From assembly GCA_027459325.1 (NCBI GenBank), contig DAIDIO010000001.1, positions 124,001-188,000 of the forward strand: a stretch of 64,000 bases of DNA. Direction: 5' to 3'. Origin of the DNA: Candidatus Saccharimonadota bacterium. Its GTDB lineage: Bacteria; Patescibacteriota; Saccharimonadia; Saccharimonadales; UBA4665. The stretch's first letter is position 1. Every line of letters begins with the position of its first letter. The notes beneath the pieces are model-generated. The model was not told the DNA's origin. It made no database searches and worked only from the letters and a program-made list of their open reading frames with translations. The translations under genes and the position numbers were made by a program. Shown piece by piece: positions 49,325 through 58,046 of the stretch.

Positions 49325-49432
49325 ATGAAAAAGCTGAACAACTCTGGCTTTATACCAATGCTAATCATGCTGATTATAGCCGTAGTATTAGTCATCTATC
49401 TGATTTATAGAAAAATTCACGTCTCTCATTAA
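49325..49432 (+). CDS. Micro membrane protein, 35 residues
   Basis: Reads MKKLNNSGFIPMLIMLIIAV then VLVIYLIYRKIHVSH. One transmembrane helix fills residues 9-28. Its beginning, MKKLNNSGFI, matches that of the fasciclin protein (MKKLNQSGAI), so it may be a shared N-terminal targeting form; it lacks the Glu-5 needed for a pilin signal. TATAGT ends exactly 6 nt before the ATG. Confidence 0.6.
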   Translation: MKKLNNSGFIPMLIMLIIAVVLVIYLIYRKIHVSH

Positions 49433-49565
49433 GAAAACGGCATATGCTTAATAGCGAATGCCGCAAGAGATTAACTATAGACAAATTAATAAAACTATTA
49501 TATAATGCTAATCTTATAAACCATAAGAATTGTTTAAAGAATATAATACTGATTATTAGCTAAAT

Positions 49566-49997
49566 ATGTTTAAAGATTTACATATCATTGGGGCGGTTGC
49601 CCGTATAAACTTTGTCGGTCATACCGATCACTTTGTGCCGGCCAGAGTCGATACCGGTGCTAAAACATCAGCTGTCTGGGCATCGCACGTTCAGCTAGTC
49701 GGTGACCAGCTTAGATTTTGCTTATTTGGCGAAAGTAGTGAGTATTTTGACGGCCGTGTAATAAGTACTCGAGATTTCACTACTAAGAAAATTCGAAGTA
49801 CCAATGGCGCTGTAGAGAGGCGGTATGTAGTCAAGTTGCCCATTAATATAAATGGTCGTAGAATAAAAGCTTCCTTTACTCTCGCTAACCGAGAACATCA
49901 AGCGTACCCTGTACTAGTAGGCCGAAATGTTTTACGAGGTAAATTCGCGGTTGACCTAAAGCATGCAAGCCACATTACGAAAGGACGAAAAAAGTAA
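49566..49997 (+). CDS. Retropepsin-like protease partner of RimK
   Basis: 143 residues, formerly annotated 'ATP-dependent zinc protease' (Zn_protease family). The aspartate motif is in PARVDTGAKTSAVWASHV, followed by VKLPININGRRIKASFTLAN and YPVLVGRNVLRGKFAVDL, which match the retropepsin-like fold. In several bacteria it is encoded with rimK, as here (0 bp apart), and is thought to remove or trim RimK-added glutamates. This is by family and context. Confidence 0.85.
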   Translation: MFKDLHIIGAVARINFVGHTDHFVPARVDTGAKTSAVWASHVQLVGDQLRFCLFGESSEYFDGRVISTRDFTTKKIRSTNGAVERRYVVKLPININGRRIKASFTLANREHQAYPVLVGRNVLRGKFAVDLKHASHITKGRKK

Positions 49998-50900
49998 ATG
50001 AACATAGCTATTCTATCTAAAGGTCCAGGCAATTACTCAACTAAGCGTCTGAAAGAAGAAGCCGAAGCCCGCGGCCACAAGGTCTGGGTTATTAATTATG
50101 CTAAGTGTTATATAACACTTGAACAAGGTCGCCCGCTCGTCCACTATAAAGGCCAGGAAGTAAAAGATATTGATGTAATCATTCCCAGAATTTCTTCGGC
50201 CATTACGCGTTATGGTTCAGCAATTGTGCGTCAATTTGAAATGCAAAATATCCCTACGGTCACAAGTTCAATAGCAATTGTGCGCTCAAGGGATAAACAG
50301 CGCAGCATGCAACTGCTGGCTAAATCTGGTGTTGGAATACCAAAGACAGTGTTTGCAAGAGAAACCGCCGATTTTGAAGGAGTGCTGGAACAGGTTGGCG
50401 GAGCGCCGGTTATTATCAAGGTTGCTAGGGGCACTCACGGCAATGGTGTGGTGCTCGCTGAAACCAGAAAAGCTGCCCTGGCTGTAATGCAAGCCTTTTT
50501 TGTAGAAGAAGTGAACTTCCTGGTTCAGGAGTTTATTGAAGAAAGTGCTGGTGTGGATATCCGTGCTTTTGTAGTTAATGGTAAGGTAGTGGCCAGTATG
50601 ATCAGACAAAGTCTGGATGATGACTTCCGATCCAACTTACACCAAGGCGGTGAAGGCCTAGCTGTAAAATTAACTGTTGAGGAAAGAAAAACGGCTCAAA
50701 AAGCCGCCAAAGCCATGGGTCTTAGCGTTTGCGGAGTGGATATGATGAGAAGCGAACGAGGCCCGCTTGTTCTGGAGGTTAACTCCAGTCCGGGTTTCGG
50801 CATTGAGAAAGTAACTTCCCGTAATGTTGCAGCCCCGATTATTGAATATGCCGAGATGATTGCTAAAGCCGGTCGGCGTAAAGACCGGGTCGGCGCTTAA
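49998..50900 (+). CDS. rimK: RimK-family alpha-L-glutamate ligase
   Basis: 300 residues, ATP-grasp ligase adding glutamates to the C-terminus of ribosomal protein S6 in known members. RimK start MNIAILSKGPGNYSTKRLKE, YGSAIVRQFEMQNIPTVTS, ATP-binding VIIKVARGTHGNGVVLAE, FVEEVNFLVQEFI, RAFVVNGKVVASM, and Mg-binding LVLEVNSSPGFGIEKV. In phylogenetic outliers RimK may act on other proteins. Its start follows immediately after the partner protease. Confidence 0.93.
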   Translation: MNIAILSKGPGNYSTKRLKEEAEARGHKVWVINYAKCYITLEQGRPLVHYKGQEVKDIDVIIPRISSAITRYGSAIVRQFEMQNIPTVTSSIAIVRSRDKQRSMQLLAKSGVGIPKTVFARETADFEGVLEQVGGAPVIIKVARGTHGNGVVLAETRKAALAVMQAFFVEEVNFLVQEFIEESAGVDIRAFVVNGKVVASMIRQSLDDDFRSNLHQGGEGLAVKLTVEERKTAQKAAKAMGLSVCGVDMMRSERGPLVLEVNSSPGFGIEKVTSRNVAAPIIEYAEMIAKAGRRKDRVGA

Positions 50901-50932
50901 AGCATAAGCATCACTCGTGCTATATTTAGTCT

Positions 50933-51439
50933 ATGAATAGTGCAGAGCTGATATTAGCTGCCATAGTCTTTATTCCGGCATTAATCCTCTTCTGGTTTAG
51001 GATAAATGCCTCAATAGTATTCCTGAGTTTATGTCTCGGCAACGTACTGATGCAATTTGTGAGCCCAGACGCTCATCAATTCCTGGCGCTATTTTCTGCA
51101 CATGTAACGAAAGGTATAGATGCCGGTAACAGCACTATAAAATTAATACTTATTCTATTCCCTCCGATATTATCGTCGGTAATGATGGTAAAAAGTGTTA
51201 AGGGTAATCATAAATATCTGAATATACTCCCGGCCCTGGGTGTAGGATTACTGGCAGCCCTATTAGTAACCCCCCTATTGTCTGCACACCTCAGTAACTC
51301 AATAATTAACTCTAATGACTGGACACAGCTGAAAAGCAATGAAGCGGCGGTAGTAGGTATCAGTAGCATTATTGCTTTATTGGTTTTATGGCTTCAGGGT
51401 CCGAAAAATAAACATGAAAAAGGCAAACACTCCAAATAG
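50933..51439 (+). CDS. Integral membrane protein, unknown
   Basis: 168 residues with about four hydrophobic segments (about 3-22, 24-46, 70-88, 100-120 and one near 140-158), a polar loop with Asp/His (SPDAHQFLALFSAHVT), and a charged end. No family recognised. TATATT ends exactly 6 nt before the ATG. It may be one of the many small integral membrane proteins typical of this lineage. Confidence 0.65.
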   Translation: MNSAELILAAIVFIPALILFWFRINASIVFLSLCLGNVLMQFVSPDAHQFLALFSAHVTKGIDAGNSTIKLILILFPPILSSVMMVKSVKGNHKYLNILPALGVGLLAALLVTPLLSAHLSNSIINSNDWTQLKSNEAAVVGISSIIALLVLWLQGPKNKHEKGKHSK

Positions 51440-51495
51440 CCAACATTGACTTTTTTACTGAATTACGGATAATGTAAGAAGTTATTTAGCAACAT

Positions 51496-51572
51496 GGGCC
51501 CATAGCTCAGCCGGTTAGAGCACCTGCCTTTTAAGCAGGGTGTCGTGGGTTCGAGTCCCACTGGGCCCTCCA
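51496..51572 (+). tRNA. tRNA-Lys (TTT)
   Basis: Acceptor GGGCCCA/TGGGCCC, D-arm AGCTCAGCCGGTTAGAGC, anticodon loop CTTTTAA reading TTT, T-arm GTGGG-TTCGAGT-CCCAC, discriminator T and encoded CCA. All pairs are canonical. Confidence 0.95.
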
Positions 51573-51593
51573 CAGCTATACCTTGTTAACTTG

Positions 51594-51626
51594 GTTCCTA
51601 GTTCCTTGTGTACTAGGAACTTTTTT
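51594..51626 (+). terminator. Terminator after tRNA-Lys
   Basis: GTTCCTAGT (51594-51602) pairs with ACTAGGAAC (51612-51620), followed by six T's. The -10 of the next gene (TATACT, 51629-51634) begins just 3 bp after the T-run. Confidence 0.88.
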
Positions 51627-51640
51627 GCTATACTTTATGC

Positions 51641-52627
51641 ATGACTACCTCGCAAAAAATAATTGAATATATTGAAGAACATGGCCAAGTTACCGGATCC
51701 GAACTAGCAGATTTTTTAGATATAACTGACCGTGCGGTTAGAAAGCAGCTAAAAACATTGCTTGACAATGATAAGGTCGCAAAAACGGGTAAACCACCTA
51801 AGGTCTATTATTCTGTACGATCTAAAATAATTCCCTTACAAGAAACAGAAGATCAACTTAAGTCAATTGACAAGAATATCCGGAATGAAATTATAGATAA
51901 TTTCTTGTACGTTACTCCTAGAGGAACGATGCTGGAGGGCTTGGATGGTTTTTCCATCTGGTGCCAAGAAAGAAAGCTTGACCCCATAACAACGGCCAAT
52001 ACTTATAAAAGGACCATTGCTAAATATAGAAAATACGCCAAACACGGCCTTATTGACGGAATGTATAAGATGAAATCGACGTTTGACGATGTGGCACTGG
52101 ATAACCTTTTTTATATTGATTTCTATGCCATAGAAATATTTGGTAAAACAAAGCTAGGACAACTTCTGTTGTTTGCCAAGCAGAGCCAAAATAAAAAACT
52201 AATCAACGAGCTATCGGATATTATTAAACCCTCTGTTCTAAAAGTAATTCAAGAGTATGACATTGATGGGGTCGGATTTATACCGCCCACCGTCAAAAGA
52301 GAAGTGCAACTTATGAAGCAGATTCAAAAAAGACTAAATCTTTCTACGAGAACTTTGGTAATTAACAAGGTTAAGACACAAGTAGCTGTGCCCCAAAAAA
52401 CTCTAAGTAAAATTGAGGATAGAGTAATAAATGCCAAGGAAACTATTGTTGTCGAGAGAAATGAAAGCTGTAGTAATATTTTGCTCATAGATGACGCTGT
52501 CGGGTCAGGCTCTACACTGAATGAAACTGCTAAAAAGATTCGCCAAAAGGGTTTTTGCAAGGGCAAAATTATCGGACTAGCAATTACGGGTAGCTTCACG
52601 GGGTTTGAAGTTATAAGCGAGGTGTAA
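51641..52627 (+). CDS. Winged-helix protein with phosphoribosyltransferase domain
   Basis: 328 residues in three parts. N-terminal winged helix (EHGQVTGSELADFLDITDRA then VRKQLKTLLDNDKV) at 1-55; a helical middle; and a C-terminal type I phosphoribosyltransferase core with the PRPP motif ILLIDDAVGSGSTLNETAKK at about 286. A wHTH joined to a PRTase recalls PurR of Gram-positive bacteria, a PRPP-sensing regulator, but the middle part is different. Could be a regulator or an enzyme. TATACT ends exactly 6 nt before the ATG. Confidence 0.8.
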   Translation: MTTSQKIIEYIEEHGQVTGSELADFLDITDRAVRKQLKTLLDNDKVAKTGKPPKVYYSVRSKIIPLQETEDQLKSIDKNIRNEIIDNFLYVTPRGTMLEGLDGFSIWCQERKLDPITTANTYKRTIAKYRKYAKHGLIDGMYKMKSTFDDVALDNLFYIDFYAIEIFGKTKLGQLLLFAKQSQNKKLINELSDIIKPSVLKVIQEYDIDGVGFIPPTVKREVQLMKQIQKRLNLSTRTLVINKVKTQVAVPQKTLSKIEDRVINAKETIVVERNESCSNILLIDDAVGSGSTLNETAKKIRQKGFCKGKIIGLAITGSFTGFEVISEV

Positions 52628-52768
52628 TGGTAGTTTAGGCTATCAGGTTGAGAGCCATAGGATAAATAGTTCTTTATTCTACTTAAGCTTGGTTGCAATA
52701 AATTCACAGCAAGCCCTCCAGATTTCTTCACAACATTTACCCAGATTATTATTTGTAGAATCTTAGTT

Positions 52769-53113
52769 CTAACATTGGATTCTTAAGTCTTTTTCAAATA
52801 ACTTATTAACCTGCTCTTTTATTAAAAGGTATATTCCGTCAATATCTGGTATGTTCCAGACTAATGCTTTTGTCTCGTCAATGTCATAGTTCTTTTTAGC
52901 GTCTGAGTAACCAGAATCGGTCATAAATACATTAAGCTGCGACCTGTTTAATAAATCTTGTGTGGTTTGTTGCCAACTGGATGACAAATAGTTATCTATA
53001 TCATCAACCCTGAGTGCCTCAACTGCAACTGGGTCAACATCTCCATTTAAGGCTAAACCTGCTTGTATGCCACTGGAGTAGATTTCAATGGTAGATTTCC
53101 TAGAATCTAGCAA
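52769..53113 (-). CDS. Unknown protein, start uncertain
   Basis: Up to 114 residues with a TTG as the only acceptable start in frame; the frame stays open for about 9 codons before a stop, so it may be 5'-truncated. Acidic and soluble, reading ...STIEIYSSGIQAGLALNGD, LLNRSQLNVFMTDSGYSDAK and WNIPDIDGIYLLIKEQ. No recognised domain. Neighbouring intergenic stretches (52628-52768, 53114-53262) hold nothing recognisable. Confidence 0.45.
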   Translation of the reverse strand: MLDSRKSTIEIYSSGIQAGLALNGDVDPVAVEALRVDDIDNYLSSSWQQTTQDLLNRSQLNVFMTDSGYSDAKKNYDIDETKALVWNIPDIDGIYLLIKEQVNKLFEKDLRIQC

Positions 53114-53262
53114 GCCAGGCTTTATGTCTTTTAATGTTTATGACGCAGTAGTTGATAAAGGGTGCTATTCTTTGATGAATTCATGGCCTGATTCAATAAA
53201 TTACAAAACCCAATTCATTAACTAGCGAATATGCATTAAACAAATTTGCTATGATTATCGAT

Positions 53263-53919
53263 ATGACTAACAAGACAGTTATTGATAAAACTAAAGAATT
53301 TGTTGAGGCTAAGTTCTGCGGGGAAAGTACCGGTCACGACTGGTGGCACATGTATAGGGTATGGAAACTGGCAGGCCATATTGCCGTTCAAGAACCATCG
53401 GCAGATAAGTTCGTCGTGGAGTTAGCTGCGCTACTGCACGATATAGCTGACTGGAAATTTAATGATGGAGATATGGACGCAGGACCAAAAGCTGCCCGGC
53501 AGTGGCTGGAAAGCATTAATGTTGACGACAATATTATTTTAAAAATCGAAGATATTGTAAGGAATGTGTCTTTTAAAGGAGCTAACGTTAAGCAGAATAT
53601 GGCTTCACTAGAAGGTAGGATTGTCAGCGACGCAGATAAACTTGACGCAATTGGAGCAATTGGTATTGCCAGGACTTTTGCATATGGGGGCGGTCATAAC
53701 ACACCGATATATGACCCGGCTATAAAACCTGTTCAGCATGATACGTTTGAAGATTATAAGAACAGCAAATCTCATTCGATAAATCATTTTTATGAAAAAC
53801 TGCTACTACTTAAAGATAATCTATATACCGATACCGCTAGACAGATAGCCGATCACCGCCATAAGTACATGGAGCAGTACTTAGAAGAATTTTATAAAGA
53901 ATGGGAGGGAGAGCTTTAA
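53263..53919 (+). CDS. HD-domain phosphohydrolase (YedJ-like)
   Basis: About 218 residues. His/Asp motifs HDWWHMYRVWKLAGHI at about 21, AALLHDIADWKF at about 62, and SDADKLDAIGAIGIARTFA at about 127 are the HD metal-binding set. Similar to YedJ/YpgQ-type proteins acting on nucleotides. ATG 53263 is preferred over the in-frame 53251 since TATGAT ends 7 nt before it and overlaps the first. Confidence 0.9.
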   Translation: MTNKTVIDKTKEFVEAKFCGESTGHDWWHMYRVWKLAGHIAVQEPSADKFVVELAALLHDIADWKFNDGDMDAGPKAARQWLESINVDDNIILKIEDIVRNVSFKGANVKQNMASLEGRIVSDADKLDAIGAIGIARTFAYGGGHNTPIYDPAIKPVQHDTFEDYKNSKSHSINHFYEKLLLLKDNLYTDTARQIADHRHKYMEQYLEEFYKEWEGEL

Positions 53920-53957
53920 GCGGTAACGGGAATCTTTACGGGTGTATAGTTAGGATT

Positions 53958-54515
53958 ATGAAACTTACAGTGGTGCGCCATGCCGAGACGATAGAAAATG
54001 TTCAGGGAATTATACAAGGACATGCTAGAGGTACTTTAACTGAGCACGGCATAAGCCAGGCTAAACAGGCTGCTCAAAAGCTGAGGTCGGAGTCAATTGA
54101 CGTTATCTACTGCTCGGATCTGTCTCGCTGCGTCGATACGGCCAAAGAGATAATAAAATACCACCCTAATACGGCCATTCATTACACTGAGCAGCTAAGG
54201 GAAATGGACGCAGGCGTTCTTGATAAATACCCTTTCAAAGTGCCGGACTTTATATCCAATATAGGGGCTCTAATCATTAAGTATTTTAATGTTAAGTTAC
54301 CGGGTGCAGAATCGGTTAGTGACCTCCGTCTGCGCGTCAGGCGCTTTATAAATGTGGTTTATAAGGAACACCCAAACGATAGAGTACTTTTTATAACTCA
54401 TGGCTTAACAATGCGAGCGATCGAAGCAGTTGTTAATGGTAGTAAGACTATCGATGTTCGCCCAATAAAAAATTGTGAGATATGGCGGTTGGACATCGAG
54501 TTCCCTCTCGAATAA
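53958..54515 (+). CDS. Histidine phosphatase family protein
   Basis: 186 residues. The catalytic RHAETIENVQG at about residue 6, IYCSDLSRCVDTAKEI, LREMDAGVLDKYPF and the second His in VLFITHGLTMRAIE are typical of the phosphoglycerate-mutase-like branch-1 group. Substrate unknown (sugar phosphates or cobalamin-type compounds in relatives). The start at 53901 lies within the previous gene's 3' end; ATG 53958 is better, with TATAGT ending 7 nt before it. Confidence 0.9.
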   Translation: MKLTVVRHAETIENVQGIIQGHARGTLTEHGISQAKQAAQKLRSESIDVIYCSDLSRCVDTAKEIIKYHPNTAIHYTEQLREMDAGVLDKYPFKVPDFISNIGALIIKYFNVKLPGAESVSDLRLRVRRFINVVYKEHPNDRVLFITHGLTMRAIEAVVNGSKTIDVRPIKNCEIWRLDIEFPLE

Positions 54516-54576
54516 ATAGTTAACAATTAGAGAATTCTTACAGCAACTTTTGGCATAAGGCAACATACTAGCTAGC

Positions 54577-54795
54577 ATGCTTTTAGCTTTTCCGACAGAT
54601 ATCTTAATAGCAATTATAGTAATCATAGTATTTATAGCGCTTGGCTTCGTATTTTTTCTTGGAATGTTTAACGCTAAACAAAGTGAAGACGTAAGGAACG
54701 AACCTGAAGAGGTAAAGGAGAAGTCAGACGCTCCTGAAATTCCCTCGGAAGGACAAAAGGAAAAGCCGATTGACGAAATGGATAAGATACATTAA
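54577..54795 (+). CDS. Small membrane protein with acidic tail
   Basis: 72 residues: transmembrane helix at about 6-30 (DILIAIIVIIVFIALGFVFF) and a cytosolic or external tail of alternating Glu/Lys/Pro residues. No recognised domain. Sits 25 bp before mscS-like. Confidence 0.6.
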   Translation: MLLAFPTDILIAIIVIIVFIALGFVFFLGMFNAKQSEDVRNEPEEVKEKSDAPEIPSEGQKEKPIDEMDKIH

Positions 54796-54820
54796 CCGTA
54801 TTTAGTATAAAATATGATTA

Positions 54821-55453
54821 ATGAAGAAACCCGTCTGGGGCTCTATGGGCCTTAAAGTATTCCCGTATCTAGTTGTTCTTATAGCCGGGCTGAGTGTCAG
54901 CTATATTTATGGCGGAGTTTTGCATGGCAGGCTGGATCATCGATTACTATCGCTAGTAGGTATTTTATTCTTTGCCTTTGCTGGCATTACTGCTCTCAAT
55001 GTCATGAGCAGCCAGGTCCGCCAGAGCATCATCTCGCATAGGCTAGGTGTTGGCCGGGCAGCAGCGCTACAGTTTGTTATAAGAGTATTCGGATACCTTA
55101 TTATATTGTTTGTTACTATCGGTCGGATCGGCATACCTGTCGGTCACTTACTGCTTGGTAGTGCTGTTATTGGTATTATCCTGGGCGTTGCAGCTCAACA
55201 AGCACTAGCAAACTTCTTTGCCAGTATTGTTCTCATCATAGTGCACCCATTTACTGTCGGGCAGAGAATTACACTAGTGTCGGGTTCGCTAGGCGGTAAA
55301 TATGTCGGTACGGTTGATGATATCGGCCTGACTCACACTAGTTTAGCTCAAGACGATGGCAGCGTAGTCAGGCTACCTAATGTAACTATACTCAGCGCTG
55401 CGGCCGTAACTGTACATAAACGCACTGAACATATAAAGTCAGAAAAGCCTTAG
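54821..55453 (+). CDS. MscS-family mechanosensitive channel, short
   Basis: 210 residues. Helices at about 10-28, 36-56 and 80-105, then the pore-lining helix GSAVIGIILGVAAQQALANF (20 residues) with its Gly/Ala packing, and the beta domain start VHPFTVGQRITLVSGSLGGK and VRLPNVTILSAAAVTVHKR. It opens under membrane tension to release solutes. The cytosolic cage (C-terminal alpha/beta part) is missing, which makes this a truncated type common in small genomes. Confidence 0.85.
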   Translation: MKKPVWGSMGLKVFPYLVVLIAGLSVSYIYGGVLHGRLDHRLLSLVGILFFAFAGITALNVMSSQVRQSIISHRLGVGRAAALQFVIRVFGYLIILFVTIGRIGIPVGHLLLGSAVIGIILGVAAQQALANFFASIVLIIVHPFTVGQRITLVSGSLGGKYVGTVDDIGLTHTSLAQDDGSVVRLPNVTILSAAAVTVHKRTEHIKSEKP

Positions 55454-55520
55454 TGCTCGAAGGAAGACAATAGAAGCATAGCCTGAGCTTAAACCGGCTG
55501 TATGTTACAATATATCTAAC

Positions 55521-56120
55521 GTGAAAAACAATAGTAAAAGTCTCAATGTCGCCAGATTTTTGCCGATTCTCTATATGTTTGTGGCTGTTATCGGCCTGGT
55601 TGTTGCCTATTGGTTAACTTATGACAAAATTCATATACTGAAGAACCCAAACTATAAACCAATCTGTGACATTAGTCCCATAATTAGTTGCGGCGACATC
55701 ATGAACGCTAAACAATCGAATTTACTTGGCGTGCCCAACCCAATTTTTGGATTAGTTGGTTTTGCAATGCTACTGGCTTTTGGGCTAGCTCTTCAGGGTG
55801 GCGCTAAATTAAAGCGGTGGCTATGGCTGGTAATTAACGGTGGAGCAGCAGCCGGTTTTTTGTTCTTTGTTTATTTATTCTCACAAGGCGTATTTGTTCT
55901 ACACGCAATTTGTCCTTTCTGTTTTGTTATATGGATGATAACACCGCCGGTTTTCTGGTATACGACCCTGCATAATCTACAGGAAGGTAACATTAAGGTT
56001 AAAGCCAAACTAAAAGATTGGTTAGTGAAGCATCATGGAGATATATTGCTTCTTTGGTATGTAATTGTGTTTGGTATATTGCTCGTAAAATTCTGGTATT
56101 ACTGGAAGACTATAATTTAA
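55521..56120 (+). CDS. VKOR-family quinone-linked disulfide oxidoreductase
   Basis: 199 residues with four to five transmembrane helices. The loop Cys pair (ICDISPIISCGDI), the conserved Ser/Thr-Gly stretch LLGVPNPIFGLVG, and the active CxxC in LHAICPFCFVIW are the VKOR signature. It reoxidises a thioredoxin-like partner (DsbA-type) using quinone, allowing disulfide formation. Complementary to DipZ elsewhere in the window. GTG start; TACAAT ends 9 nt before it. Confidence 0.92.
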   Translation: MKNNSKSLNVARFLPILYMFVAVIGLVVAYWLTYDKIHILKNPNYKPICDISPIISCGDIMNAKQSNLLGVPNPIFGLVGFAMLLAFGLALQGGAKLKRWLWLVINGGAAAGFLFFVYLFSQGVFVLHAICPFCFVIWMITPPVFWYTTLHNLQEGNIKVKAKLKDWLVKHHGDILLLWYVIVFGILLVKFWYYWKTII

Positions 56121-56181
56121 GACCACTTAAGTCTCAGAAGCTGACTTACAGCAACCAATGAATAAGGTATAATATTAGGTA

Positions 56182-56913
56182 ATGTCAGGTCATTCCAAGT
56201 GGTCAACTATTAAGCGACAAAAGGGCGCTAAGGATGCAGCGCGCGGTGCTGTCTTTACAAAACTTGGTAATACTATAGCCGTTGCCGCCAGAAATGGTAC
56301 TGATCCGACTACAAACTTTTCACTGCGACTAGCTATCGATAAGGCTAAAGCCGCCAACATGCCAGCCGCTAATATCCAACGGTCCATAGACCGGGTTAAA
56401 GATAAAGATGCTGCTCAATTGACAGAAGTTATGTATGAGGGTTATGGTCCCGGCGGGGTAGCTATATTAGTTGAATGTGCAACCGACAATATAAACAGAA
56501 CGTATCCGGAAGTTAGATCGGCATTTACTAAACACGGCGGTAATATTGCCGAAAAGGGCGCCGTAGCTTTTCAGTTTGATCAAAAAGGTATGATACGGAT
56601 AACTGAGACCGGTGATGATGTGCTCCTCAAGGCCCTTGATGCCGGAGCCGAGGACGTTACGGAAGAAGACGGGGAATCAATTGTCTACACGGAGGCTAAG
56701 GAATTAGCGAGAGTTCGTGATGCTCTTAATGACAGTGGCCTGAGTATTACTGAAGCTGAACTAACTTACGTACCGAATAATGTCGTTGAGATCAATGATG
56801 CCGCTACCGCCGGTAAAATAATGCGTCTGATGGAGTCCCTGGAAGACATTGATGACGTTTCTAGCACTCATGTGAATTTTGATATTCCTGAAGAAATTCT
56901 GGCAAATGTCTAA
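56182..56913 (+). CDS. YebC/PmpR-family protein
   Basis: 243 residues, beginning SGHSKWSTIKRQKGAKDAAR and carrying NFSLRLAIDKAKAANMPAAN, VMYEGYGPGGVAILVE and FTKHGGNIAEKGAVAFQF. YebC proteins were described as transcription regulators, and more recently as translation helpers at proline stretches, so the role is open. TATAAT ends 8 nt before the ATG. First of the yebC-ruvC-ruvA-ruvB cluster. Confidence 0.95.
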   Translation: MSGHSKWSTIKRQKGAKDAARGAVFTKLGNTIAVAARNGTDPTTNFSLRLAIDKAKAANMPAANIQRSIDRVKDKDAAQLTEVMYEGYGPGGVAILVECATDNINRTYPEVRSAFTKHGGNIAEKGAVAFQFDQKGMIRITETGDDVLLKALDAGAEDVTEEDGESIVYTEAKELARVRDALNDSGLSITEAELTYVPNNVVEINDAATAGKIMRLMESLEDIDDVSSTHVNFDIPEEILANV

Positions 56914-56964
56914 TTTAGGCTTAGAATCAGAAAAGAATAACAATCAGCTAGAAAGCATTAGATA

Positions 56965-57435
56965 ATGAGAATAATAGGCATTGATCCTGGAACCGGCATT
57001 CTTGGTTTTGGTGTCATTGAAGTCGATAAGAATAAAGCTCAGTTGGTAGATGCTGGTGTTATTAGGACTCCGTCTCATGAAGACGACGCCAAACGTTTGG
57101 AGATAATTTATGACGAGTTGACCGACATAATTGCCTCGACTAAACCGGTAGCCATGTCAGTTGAGAAACTGTTTTTTTCCCAAAACGTCACCACCGCCAT
57201 GACCGTCTCTCAGGCCAGGGGAATAGTATTGCTGGCTGGGCGGCAGGCCGGACTAGCCATTTATGAATATACGCCACTGCAAATTAAACAGGCTTTAACC
57301 GGTTATGGCCGGGCGGATAAGAAACAAATCCAGGAAATGGTTAAGACTATTTTAGGCCTTAAAACTGTGCCTAAACCAGACGACTGTGCCGATGCTTTGG
57401 CGGCTGCTATAACCCACAGCATGACTATGAGATAA
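56965..57435 (+). CDS. ruvC: Holliday junction resolvase RuvC
   Basis: 156 residues. Acidic catalytic residues: Asp in IIGIDPGTGILGFG at 6, Glu in SVEKLFFSQNVTTA at about 66, and the Asp pair in PDDCADALAAAI at about 139. It cuts Holliday junctions after RuvAB branch migration. Located 51 bp after yebC. Confidence 0.96.
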   Translation: MRIIGIDPGTGILGFGVIEVDKNKAQLVDAGVIRTPSHEDDAKRLEIIYDELTDIIASTKPVAMSVEKLFFSQNVTTAMTVSQARGIVLLAGRQAGLAIYEYTPLQIKQALTGYGRADKKQIQEMVKTILGLKTVPKPDDCADALAAAITHSMTMR

Positions 57436-57443
57436 TATATCCT

Positions 57444-58019
57444 ATGATAGCGACGCTAAGTGGAGTATTGGCTGAAAAGTTTAATGACGTGGTTGTGCTC
57501 GATGTTAATGGCGTGGGCTATGCGGTTTATGTAAGCCTGGAAGACTATGGCAATCTGACTCAGGGAGAACAAGTCAAAGTCTACATTTATGAACATATCC
57601 GGGAACAAAGCCACGACTTATTTGGCTTTATCAGTAACAGTAACAGACAGTTTTTTGAACTGCTACTAAGTGTTAACGGAGTAGGTCCAAAAATGGCTCT
57701 TAACGTGTTAAGTGTAGGTAGCGCAGATAATGTTCGGCAAGCCATAGCCAATGGTAACGTTAAATATATCCAACAAGCCAGTGGTGTCGGTAAACGGGTT
57801 GCCGAGCGGGTAGTTGTCGATCTTAAGGATAAAGTCGGGCTGGCTTCAACCGATCTGGAAGCGACCGGTATTTTCGTCAGCGAGAATACTCAAGACGAAG
57901 CTGTTCAGGCATTGATTGCTCTGGGTTACAGTTCATCCGATGCCGCCCGAGCCTTGGCAAATGTTGACACCAGTCTACCTTTAGATGAACGGGTGAAGTT
58001 AGCTCTTCAGAAGCGCTAA
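57444..58019 (+). CDS. ruvA: Holliday junction DNA helicase subunit RuvA
   Basis: 191 residues: OB-fold N-terminal domain (MIATLSGVLAEKFNDVVVLD), helix-hairpin-helix pair with VNGVGPKMALNVLS and ASGVGKRVAERVVVDLK, and the C-terminal RuvB-binding domain (QDEAVQALIALGYSSSDAAR). Eight bp after ruvC; GATAAT ends 7 nt before the ATG. Confidence 0.96.
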   Translation: MIATLSGVLAEKFNDVVVLDVNGVGYAVYVSLEDYGNLTQGEQVKVYIYEHIREQSHDLFGFISNSNRQFFELLLSVNGVGPKMALNVLSVGSADNVRQAIANGNVKYIQQASGVGKRVAERVVVDLKDKVGLASTDLEATGIFVSENTQDEAVQALIALGYSSSDAARALANVDTSLPLDERVKLALQKR

Positions 58020-58046
58020 GCTTCAGATAAAGAGTATAATACTAAC

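Noticed and set aside
49325-49432. Reading the 35-residue protein as a type IV pilin
   Set aside because: The start resembles a prepilin (NNSGF), but no Glu is found at +5 and there is no globular domain.
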